Of a stretch of 47,346 nt of DNA, positions 40,494-47,346 are shown piece after piece; position 1 is the stretch's first letter, and each line of letters begins with the position of its first letter. The notes below the pieces were generated by a model. It saw only the letters and a list, made by a program, of their open reading frames with translations, made no database searches and was not told the origin of the DNA. The position numbers and the translations under genes were made by a program. This DNA comes from CAZHBA01 sp964530225 (lineage in GTDB: Bacteria; Pseudomonadota; Alphaproteobacteria; UBA6615), in contig CAZHBA010000129.1 of the NCBI GenBank assembly GCA_964530225.1, positions 1-47,346 of the forward strand, given 5' to 3'.

Positions 40494-42698
40494 ATGGTCA
40501 CTTCAGACGCCACTACCGCTACGGGTCCAAACGGCAAAAATCGGGTCAGCGTATTGCTGCCGCTGCCGCTCTATGGTGCCTACGACTACCAGACAGACGG
40601 CAATCTCGAGCTGCAAGCCGGCGATTTTGTCGCGGTTCCCCTAGGTTCGCGCGAGGTCGTCGGCGTGGTTTGGGGCGATGCCACCGGCGATGTGGACGAA
40701 GCCAAAATCAAGCCTGTGGCCGCCCTTTTCGATACACCGCCTATGCCGAAGCCGCTGCGCAAGTTCGTCGAGTGGGTCGCTGCCTATTCGCTGTCGCCGC
40801 CGGGCGCGGTACTGCGCATGGCAATGAACGTGCGCGGTGCCCTGGAGCCGCCAAAGCCGGTGCGCGCATATACAGCGGCAGAGGTGCCGTCCGATTTGCG
40901 CCTGACGCCGGCGCGCAAACGGGTCCTGAAAATCCTCGCCGATGGCCCGCCGCACACTGGCGCCAACCTGGCTCGCGAAGCCGGGGTCAGCGCCAGCGTC
41001 ATCAAGGGCCTAGCAGATGCAGGCGCGGTCAACGCGTTGGATTTGCCACCCGGCCCCGTCTTCGAACCACCCGATCCCGACCATCCAGGCGCACAGCTAT
41101 CGGCCGAGCAACAGACCGTCGCAGCGTCGCTACGCGATCAGGTCGACGCTGAGAGCTTCGAAGTCACGCTGCTCGACGGGGTCACCGGCGCCGGCAAGAC
41201 GGAAGTCTATTTCGAAGCCATCGCCACGGCCCTGCGGCTCGGCCGCCAGGCGCTGGTGCTGCTGCCGGAAATTGCGCTGACACCGCAATGGTTCGACCGC
41301 TTCGCGCGGCGCTTTGGTACCAATCCCGTGGTCTGGCACTCCGATTTGAGGCAATCGCGGCGGAAGCAGGCCTGGCGCGCGGTTGCCACCGGCGAAGCAC
41401 GGGTTGTCGTCGGCGCCCGTTCGGCGCTGTTCCTACCCTTCGGCGAACTAGGCCTGGTTGTGGTCGATGAAGAGCACGAGGGCGCCTACAAACAGGGAGA
41501 TGGGGTAGCCTACCACGCCCGCGACATGGCAATCGTGAGGTCACAATTAGTCGGCTGCCCGATCATTCTCGCCTCGGCGACGCCGTCGCTGGAGACCCGC
41601 GTCAATGTCGGGCGCGGCCGTTATGGCCGGCTGGAGCTGCCCGAGCGGTTCGGTGTTGCCAATCCGCCAACTGTCGAAGCCGCTGACATGCGCGAAAGCG
41701 GGCTCACCGCCGATGAGTTTTTGGCCCCAGTGCTGCGCGAGGCGTTAGTAGAAACCATTAGCGCTAACCAGCAGGCGCTGCTGTTCCTCAACCGGCGCGG
41801 CTATGCACCGCTGACCCTATGCCGAGTGTGCGGACACCGCTTCGAGTGCTCGAGTTGCAGCGCCTGGCTAGTAGAACACCGCTTCCGCCAGCAACTACAG
41901 TGCCATCACTGCGGCTACAACGCGCCGGTACCCCGCGCCTGCCCCCAATGCGACACCGAAGGCTCACTGGCCGTGTGCGGCCCCGGCGTTGAACGTATCG
42001 CCGAAGAAGTGCAAACGATCATACCCAGCGCACGTGTCGGGGTGATGACCAGCGACACCATGCGTGGACCCGACACCGCGCAGAAAATGGTGCGCGCCAT
42101 CGAGGCGCTCGAGCTCAATCTCTTGATCGGTACCCAGATGGTCGCCAAAGGCCACCACTTCCCCCACCTTACCCTGGTTGGCATCGTCGACGCCGATCTC
42201 GGCTTGGGCGGCGGCGATCTGCGCGCCAGCGAGCATACCTATCAAGTGCTGCACCAGGTCGCCGGCCGTGCCGGGCGCGCCGAACGGCCGGGGCGGGTAA
42301 TCGTGCAGACTCACCAACCTGACCATCCGGTGATGCGGGCGATGATCAGCGGCGACCGCGAAACCTTCATGCAGCTAGAGGAGGACAACCGCGCACAGGG
42401 CGGCTGGCCGCCCTTCGGCCGCCTCGCCGCGATTATTATCTCAAGCCGCGATGGCGCCGCTGCCGACGAGGTGGCGGCGGCATTGGCCTGCGCAGCGCCG
42501 TCGGGTCCGGATGTCCAGGTTCTCGGCCCGGCACCGGCACCTCTGGGCATGCTGCGCGGCCAGCACCGGCGGCGGCTATTATTAAAAACCGCGCGCGATA
42601 AGGCCGTGCAGCCGGTGCTGCGCGACTGGTTATCTGGTGTCGATGTGCCGTCGCGCGTGCGCCTGCGCGTCGATATCGATCCCTATAGTTTTCTGTAG
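40494..42698 (+). CDS. priA: Primosomal protein N' (replication restart helicase PriA)
   Basis: 3'-5' helicase that reloads the replisome at collapsed forks. About 734 residues from the ATG at 40494; a TTG at 40458 would add 12 unconserved residues. An N-terminal DNA-binding domain (VLLPLPLYGAYDYQ) leads to Walker A GVTGAGKTEVY, Walker B VVVDEEHEGAYKQ, motif III ILASATPSLET, then a zinc-binding insert with C-x2-C pairs (CRVCGHRFECSSC, CHHCG, CPQC), and helicase motifs V/VI (LIGTQMVAKGHHFP, HQVAGRAGRA). Complete. Confidence 0.95.
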   Translation: MVTSDATTATGPNGKNRVSVLLPLPLYGAYDYQTDGNLELQAGDFVAVPLGSREVVGVVWGDATGDVDEAKIKPVAALFDTPPMPKPLRKFVEWVAAYSLSPPGAVLRMAMNVRGALEPPKPVRAYTAAEVPSDLRLTPARKRVLKILADGPPHTGANLAREAGVSASVIKGLADAGAVNALDLPPGPVFEPPDPDHPGAQLSAEQQTVAASLRDQVDAESFEVTLLDGVTGAGKTEVYFEAIATALRLGRQALVLLPEIALTPQWFDRFARRFGTNPVVWHSDLRQSRRKQAWRAVATGEARVVVGARSALFLPFGELGLVVVDEEHEGAYKQGDGVAYHARDMAIVRSQLVGCPIILASATPSLETRVNVGRGRYGRLELPERFGVANPPTVEAADMRESGLTADEFLAPVLREALVETISANQQALLFLNRRGYAPLTLCRVCGHRFECSSCSAWLVEHRFRQQLQCHHCGYNAPVPRACPQCDTEGSLAVCGPGVERIAEEVQTIIPSARVGVMTSDTMRGPDTAQKMVRAIEALELNLLIGTQMVAKGHHFPHLTLVGIVDADLGLGGGDLRASEHTYQVLHQVAGRAGRAERPGRVIVQTHQPDHPVMRAMISGDRETFMQLEEDNRAQGGWPPFGRLAAIIISSRDGAAADEVAAALACAAPSGPDVQVLGPAPAPLGMLRGQHRRRLLLKTARDKAVQPVLRDWLSGVDVPSRVRLRVDIDPYSFL

Positions 42699-42803
42699 AT
42701 ATTCAGGAAACGATAGATCGGCTGGCTGGACATTGCCCAACTGCGGCGCTTGCTTGAATAACGAATATTCGAAGAAAGGTGTCGATTGCAGCCCACTCCA
42801 GCG

Positions 42804-42859
42804 CGGCGATATGTCGCCGGGAAAAGGCGTATCAAAGGCGCTGTTTTCCGCCCTTTTTT
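42804..42859 (+). terminator. Terminator region after priA
   Basis: A 6-bp hairpin CGGCGA-TATG-TCGCCG (42804-42819) is followed by AAAGGCG / CGCCCTTT arms (42834-42859, one bulged C) and a run of six T. The second is a plausible rho-independent terminator separating priA from the atp operon. The rest of the gap 42699-43021 (323 bp) has an AT-rich stretch around 42960-42985 that may hold the atp promoter, but no clear boxes. Confidence 0.5.
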
Positions 42860-43021
42860 GCAACCCGCAATCTTGCGCCTGAGAATACCTTATGCTACCA
42901 AGCGCCTGCCTCACCGGCGGCTTCAGTTTAGTTGGCGAGGGGCCCTTTATTTCAACGAGAAATCAAAGGGTTAAGAAAATTCTTAGAGGTATTTTCGAAT
43001 TTTGCCGGGGGGCCGCCAAAA

Positions 43022-43582
43022 GTGGCGACGCAATCAGACGTAGTCAGCGTAATCGCCGAGCGCTACGCCTCAGCCGTTTATGAACTAGCTGACGAAGCAC
43101 GCGTACTCGACGACACCGCGGCCGACCTGAGAAGCTTGAAAGAGCTGCTCGACGAAAGCACCGATCTGCAAACGCTGATCCGTTCGCCACTCATCGACGG
43201 CGATGCCAAGGCAGCAGCGATGGGGGCCGTTCTGGAGCAGGCCGGCACCAGCGATCTGACCCGGCGGTTTATAGCCGTTGTCGCGTGCAACAACCGTCTG
43301 TTCGTATTGCCCGCCACCATCGACGCGTTTCTCGCCGAACTGGCCAATCGCCGTGGCGAAATCTCCGCCGAGGTCACTTCGGCGCAACCGCTCAAACAAA
43401 CACAATTGGAATCGGTCACCAACGCCCTACGCAGTGCGCTGGGCAGCAAGGTGACGGTCGACGCCAAACTCGATCCTTCGTTGATTGGCGGCCTAGTCGT
43501 CCGGGTCGGGTCGCGCATGATCGATGCGTCGCTTAAATCAAAACTGCAGCGCCTGCAGTTGGCCATGAAAGGGGCTCAGTAA
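43022..43582 (+). CDS. atpH: ATP synthase delta subunit (F1)
   Basis: Stator subunit linking F1 to the b subunits. 186 residues from the GTG at 43022 (VATQSDVVSVIAERYASAVYELA), with a G-rich ribosome site just upstream (GGGGGG near 43005-43012). A longer frame to 42932 only adds non-family residues. The six-helix N-terminal domain includes LRSLKELLDESTDLQTLIRSPLI, and the C-terminal IGGLVVRVGSRMIDASLKSKLQRL motif is diagnostic. Its stop overlaps the atpA start by one base (TAATG). Confidence 0.93.
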   Translation: MATQSDVVSVIAERYASAVYELADEARVLDDTAADLRSLKELLDESTDLQTLIRSPLIDGDAKAAAMGAVLEQAGTSDLTRRFIAVVACNNRLFVLPATIDAFLAELANRRGEISAEVTSAQPLKQTQLESVTNALRSALGSKVTVDAKLDPSLIGGLVVRVGSRMIDASLKSKLQRLQLAMKGAQ

Positions 43583-45111
43583 TGGAAATTCGTGCCGCAG
43601 AAATTTCGGCGATCCTGAAAGACCAGATTGCCAATTTCGATGCCGGGTCCGACGTCTCTGAGATCGGTCAGGTGTTGTCGGTCGGCGACGGCGTCGCCCG
43701 CGTTTACGGACTAGACAATGTCCAAGCCGGCGAAATGGTCGAGTTTCCCGGCGGCATCAAGGGCATGGCGCTGAACCTAGAAACCGACAATGTCGGTATC
43801 GTTATTTTCGGCGACGATCGCGACATCAAGGAAGGCGATACGGTCAAGCGGACGGGCGACATCGTCGACGTTCCTGTCGGCAAGGGCCTACTGGGCCGGG
43901 TCATCGACGCGCTTGGCAATCCCATCGACGGCGCCGGTGCCATCAACACCACCGAACGCCACCTGGTCGAGGTCAAGGCGCCAGGCATTATCCCGCGCGA
44001 GTCGGTATCGGAGCCCATGCAAACGGGTCTCAAGGCGTTGGATTCGCTGGTGCCGGTGGGCCGCGGCCAGCGCGAACTAATCATTGGCGACCGGCAGACC
44101 GGCAAAACCGCCGTCGCCATCGACACCATCATCAATCAAAAGTCGGTCAATGCATCGGGTGACGAGTCGACCAAGCTTTATTGCATCTATGTGGCCATCG
44201 GCCAGAAGCGCTCGACCGTGGCTCAAGTGGTTAAGACCCTGCAGGACACTGGCGCAATGGACTACACCGTCGTCGTCGCCGCGTCGGCTTCAGAGCCAGC
44301 GCCGCTGCAGTTCTTGGCGCCTTATGTGGGCTGCGCGATTGGCGAATATTTCCGCGATAATGGCATGCACGCCGTAATCATTTACGACGATCTGTCGAAG
44401 CAGGCCACAGCCTACCGGCAAATGTCGCTGCTGCTGCGCCGTCCACCGGGACGCGAAGCCTACCCCGGCGACGTGTTCTACGTGCATTCGCGTCTGCTAG
44501 AGCGGGCTGCCAAAATGAACGGCGATAATGGATCGGGATCGCTGACTGCCCTGCCGGTTATCGAAACCCAGGCCAACGACGTGTCGGCCTATATTCCGAC
44601 CAACGTCATCTCGATTACCGACGGTCAGATCTTCCTCGAAACCGACCTTTTCTATCGCGGCGTTCGACCGGCGATCAACGTCGGCCTGTCGGTCAGCCGC
44701 GTCGGCTCGGCAGCCCAGTCGAAGGCGATGAAGAAGGTCGCAGGCACGATTAAGCTGGAACTGGCGCAATTCCGCGAGATGGAAGCGTTCTCGCAGTTCG
44801 CCTCCGATCTCGATCAAGTCACCCAACGCCTGCTGGCGCGCGGCGCCCGGCTGACGGAATTGCTGAAACAACCTCAATATTCGCCTATGCCGGCCGAAGA
44901 ACAGGTAGCGGCGATTTTCGCCGGCGTGCGCGGCCACCTCGACAACATCGAGATCGCTGACATCAACCGCTTCGAGGCCCAGTTGCTAGACCATATCCGT
45001 AGCAATCATGCCAATATTTTAGCGGCCATCCGCGATTCCGGCGATTTGAGCGAAGAGACGGAAGGCCGGTTGGGCGACATCGTCTCCGCTTTCGTCAAAA
45101 CCTTTGCCTAG
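43582..45111 (+). CDS. atpA: ATP synthase alpha subunit
   Basis: Non-catalytic nucleotide-binding subunit of F1. 509 residues. Walker A GDRQTGKT at residues 169-176, PAINVGLSVSRVGSAAQ and the arginine finger in that SVSR segment, and the amphipathic C-terminal domain ending SAFVKTFA. Complete and of normal length. Translationally coupled to atpH. Confidence 0.97.
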   Translation: MEIRAAEISAILKDQIANFDAGSDVSEIGQVLSVGDGVARVYGLDNVQAGEMVEFPGGIKGMALNLETDNVGIVIFGDDRDIKEGDTVKRTGDIVDVPVGKGLLGRVIDALGNPIDGAGAINTTERHLVEVKAPGIIPRESVSEPMQTGLKALDSLVPVGRGQRELIIGDRQTGKTAVAIDTIINQKSVNASGDESTKLYCIYVAIGQKRSTVAQVVKTLQDTGAMDYTVVVAASASEPAPLQFLAPYVGCAIGEYFRDNGMHAVIIYDDLSKQATAYRQMSLLLRRPPGREAYPGDVFYVHSRLLERAAKMNGDNGSGSLTALPVIETQANDVSAYIPTNVISITDGQIFLETDLFYRGVRPAINVGLSVSRVGSAAQSKAMKKVAGTIKLELAQFREMEAFSQFASDLDQVTQRLLARGARLTELLKQPQYSPMPAEEQVAAIFAGVRGHLDNIEIADINRFEAQLLDHIRSNHANILAAIRDSGDLSEETEGRLGDIVSAFVKTFA

Positions 45112-45147
45112 GCCAGCCCGGTAACGGATTAGCGGGCGTCAACCAAC

Positions 45148-46059
45148 ATGCCAAGCCTCAAAGACCTTAGGGTCCGTATTACGTCGGTAAAGTCAACCCA
45201 GCGCATAACCTCGGCGATGAAGATGGTTGCAGCAGCGAAGCTGCGGCGTGCCCAGGAACAAGCCGAAGCCGCGCGCCCCTACGCTGAACGCATGGAGCGC
45301 ATGCTGGAGTCAGTTGCCGCCAGTGTCAGTGACGCCGCCAGCGCACCACCACTGCTGGCGGGTACCGGTAAGGACGACATTCATCTGCTGGTCGTTATGA
45401 CCACCGACCGTGGCTTGTGCGGTGGCTTCAACACCAACATCGCCCGCTGGACCCGTCAACAGGTCCGCGAACTGGTATCGGGCGGCAAGCAGGTCAAATT
45501 GCTGATCGTCGGCCGCAAAGGGTTGGGGATGCTACGGATGGAATTTGGCGACCGCATCATCGATACCATCGAGGATACCGCGAAACCGTCGCCGGCGATC
45601 GATACGGCCACCGCCATAGCCGCCCGCATCATCACCATGTACGATGATGGCGAATTTGATATTTGTACGATCGTTTACAATCGATTCGAATCGGCGTTGT
45701 CGCAGGTGGTGACACCGCAGCAGCTGATCCCGTTTGCGCAAGAAGCCGCTACCGACGGCGCGAACAGAGACGAAAAGGCCGAAGATACTGGCGCTGCCGC
45801 GAACGTCGCCTACGAGTACGAACCAGATGAAAACACGATCTTAACGGAACTATTACCGCGCAATATGTCGATCCAGGTATTCCGGGCGATGCTCGAGTCG
45901 TTCGCCTCGGAACAGGGCGGGCGCATGGCGGCGATGGATAACGCGACACGCAACGCCGGCGACCTAATTGATCAGTTGACGATCAATTACAACCGCACGC
46001 GGCAAGCCTTTATCACCAAGGAACTGATTGAAATTATTTCCGGCGCCGAGGCGCTTTAG
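45148..46059 (+). CDS. atpG: ATP synthase gamma subunit
   Basis: Central rotor shaft of F1. 303 residues, slightly long. The N-terminal helix MPSLKDLRVRITSVKSTQRITSAMKMVAAAKLRRAQ and the C-terminal helix AMDNATRNAGDLIDQLTINYNRTRQAFITKELIEIISGAEAL are both intact and form the coiled-coil rotor. The extra length is an acidic segment (TDGANRDEKAEDTGAAANVA, near residues 205-224) in the globular domain. Lies between atpA and atpD as usual. Confidence 0.95.
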   Translation: MPSLKDLRVRITSVKSTQRITSAMKMVAAAKLRRAQEQAEAARPYAERMERMLESVAASVSDAASAPPLLAGTGKDDIHLLVVMTTDRGLCGGFNTNIARWTRQQVRELVSGGKQVKLLIVGRKGLGMLRMEFGDRIIDTIEDTAKPSPAIDTATAIAARIITMYDDGEFDICTIVYNRFESALSQVVTPQQLIPFAQEAATDGANRDEKAEDTGAAANVAYEYEPDENTILTELLPRNMSIQVFRAMLESFASEQGGRMAAMDNATRNAGDLIDQLTINYNRTRQAFITKELIEIISGAEAL

Positions 46060-46098
46060 CCGAGACCGGAGCGAGCCCGCCAAGGCAGGAGAAAGCAA

Positions 46099-47346
46099 AT
46101 GGCGAAAAATATAGTCGGCAGTATCACACAAGTGTTAGGCGCGGTTGTTGACGTCCAGTTCGAAGGCGACCTGCCACCGATTTTGAACGCACTCCATGCC
46201 GACAACCACGGCAACCGGCTAGTGCTCGAAGTAGCGCAACATCTGGGTGAAAAAACCACACGGTGCATCGCAATGGACACCACTGACGGTCTGGTGCGTG
46301 GCACCGAAGTGATCGATTCCGGCGGACCCATTACGGTGCCGGTCGGACCTGAGACTTTGGGCCGCATCATCAACGTTATCGGCGAGCCAGTCGACGAGCG
46401 CGGCCCGGTTGGGGCCACGCGGAGCTTGCCGATCCACCGCGCCGCACCATCGTTTACCGAGCAATCGACGGAAACAGAGCAGTTGATCACCGGCATCAAA
46501 GTCGTCGATCTGCTGACGCCCTATGCCAAGGGCGGCAAGATAGGCCTGTTCGGCGGCGCCGGGGTGGGCAAGACCGTACTGATCATGGAATTGATCAACA
46601 ACGTCGCCAAGGGCCATGGCGGATATTCGGTGTTTGCCGGCGTCGGCGAACGCACCCGCGAGGGCAATGACCTTTATTATGAAATGATCGATTCCGGTGT
46701 CATCGTTCCGGACGGCGAGTCCAAAGCCGCGCTGGTGTATGGCCAGATGAACGAGCCACCCGGAGCGCGTGCACGCGTCGGCCTGACCGGCCTGACGCTG
46801 GCCGAATATTTCCGCGACGAGGAAGGCCAGGACGTGTTGTTCTTCGTCGACAACATCTTCCGCTTCACCCAGGCGGGCTCCGAGGTGTCGGCGCTCTTGG
46901 GCCGTATCCCGAGCGCGGTGGGCTATCAGCCGACGCTGGCCACCGACATGGGCAACCTGCAGGAGCGCATCACCACCACCAACAAGGGCTCCATCACCTC
47001 GGTGCAGGCCATTTACGTGCCGGCCGATGACTTGACCGACCCGGCGCCGGCAACCTCGTTCAGCCATCTGGACGCGACCACGGTGCTGTCGCGGCAGATC
47101 GCCGAATTGGGCATCTATCCGGCGGTGGATCCGTTGGACTCGACCTCGCGAATCCTCGACCCCCGGGTTCTGGGCGAGGAGCACTACACCGTGGCCCGCG
47201 AGGTGCAGCGCATCCTGCAGGCTTACAAGTCGCTGCAGGACATCATCGCCATCCTCGGCATGGACGAGCTCTCCGAGGACGACCGGCTGACCGTTTCGAG
47301 GGCCCGCAAGATCCAGCGCTTCTTGAGCCAGCCGTTCTTCGTCGCC
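46099..47346 (+). CDS. atpD: ATP synthase beta subunit, 3' end beyond the window
   Basis: Catalytic subunit of F1. 416 codons are visible from the ATG at 46099, preceded by AGGAGA; the frame is open to the last base, so about 55-65 residues are missing. MAKNIVGSITQVLGAVVDVQFEG is the family start, Walker A GGAGVGKT at residues 152-159, the catalytic glutamate region GERTREGND, Walker B VLFFVDNIFRFTQAGSEVSALLGR, and the DELSEDD (DELSEED-type) loop near the visible end. The epsilon subunit gene would be expected next. Confidence 0.97.
   Translation, partial: MAKNIVGSITQVLGAVVDVQFEGDLPPILNALHADNHGNRLVLEVAQHLGEKTTRCIAMDTTDGLVRGTEVIDSGGPITVPVGPETLGRIINVIGEPVDERGPVGATRSLPIHRAAPSFTEQSTETEQLITGIKVVDLLTPYAKGGKIGLFGGAGVGKTVLIMELINNVAKGHGGYSVFAGVGERTREGNDLYYEMIDSGVIVPDGESKAALVYGQMNEPPGARARVGLTGLTLAEYFRDEEGQDVLFFVDNIFRFTQAGSEVSALLGRIPSAVGYQPTLATDMGNLQERITTTNKGSITSVQAIYVPADDLTDPAPATSFSHLDATTVLSRQIAELGIYPAVDPLDSTSRILDPRVLGEEHYTVAREVQRILQAYKSLQDIIAILGMDELSEDDRLTVSRARKIQRFLSQPFFVA

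Noticed and set aside
1..47346. CRISPR arrays, tRNA or rRNA genes
   Set aside because: No regularly spaced repeats and no tRNA-like cloverleaf or rRNA core sequences were noticed in any gap.
46800..47346. Apparent rise in GC and codon bias in the second half of atpD as a sign of recombination
   Set aside because: Highly expressed conserved genes often show this; the evidence is too weak without codon statistics.

Overview
The window reads as the chromosome of an alphaproteobacterium, most like the Rhodospirillales and relatives. The evidence is gene order and family membership: argH-lptM-lysA, ftsEX-ydcF-plsC, a B12-dependent ribonucleotide reductase, chorismate mutase-hisC-tyrC facing metX-metW, sdhCDAB-zapE-mdh-sucCD-lpdA, and xerC-DUF484-fsa-priA-atpHAGD. 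Most of it is ordinary housekeeping DNA. Against that background are several decaying genes, which points to ongoing gene loss.

Layout. 1-2.5 kb: end of argH, the small lipoprotein lptM, lysA. 2.6-6.5 kb: a zinc-ribbon membrane protein, ftsE-ftsX, a YdcF-like protein, plsC. 6.7-9.0 kb: nrdJ, with DnaA boxes and a CtrA-like site around its start. 9.0-10.8 kb: chaC and a DUF2125 protein. 10.8-16.5 kb: aromatic amino acid and histidine-type genes on the minus strand, methionine genes on the plus strand, and a methyltransferase. 16.6-19.3 kb: a glutathione S-transferase, a dead DUF985 (cupin) gene, a LysE exporter and a pyridoxal kinase. 19.3-20.8 kb: 1.5 kb with no gene, rich in hairpins, read here as a candidate large structured RNA on the minus strand. 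20.8-24.2 kb: sdhCDAB. 24.2-27.9 kb: an accessory block (dead paiB, small membrane protein, PhyH dioxygenase, carboxymuconolactone decarboxylase-like protein, COG4091 oxidoreductase). 28-34.4 kb: zapE, mdh, sucCD, a scar where sucA and most of sucB have been deleted, and lpdA. 34.4-37.9 kb: a second accessory block (MFS transporter, truncated FkbM gene, LigB dioxygenase, a low-GC dead gene between short direct repeats). 38-47.3 kb: xerC, DUF484, fsa, priA and the F1 part of the ATP synthase operon, cut off inside atpD.

How it fits together. The sdh-mdh-suc-lpd cluster should encode most of the lower TCA cycle, but the E1 and E2 subunits of 2-oxoglutarate dehydrogenase are gone here apart from a 66-codon start of sucA fused to roughly the last 100 codons of sucB. 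Succinyl-CoA synthetase and dihydrolipoyl dehydrogenase remain intact on either side. Unless another copy or a ferredoxin-type enzyme exists elsewhere, the oxidative cycle is broken at 2-oxoglutarate.

The two most notable observations are this sucA-sucB scar and the candidate 1.1 kb structured RNA, whose hairpins give GNRA and UUCG tetraloops on the minus strand only. All calls come from reading the sequence; no database search was possible.
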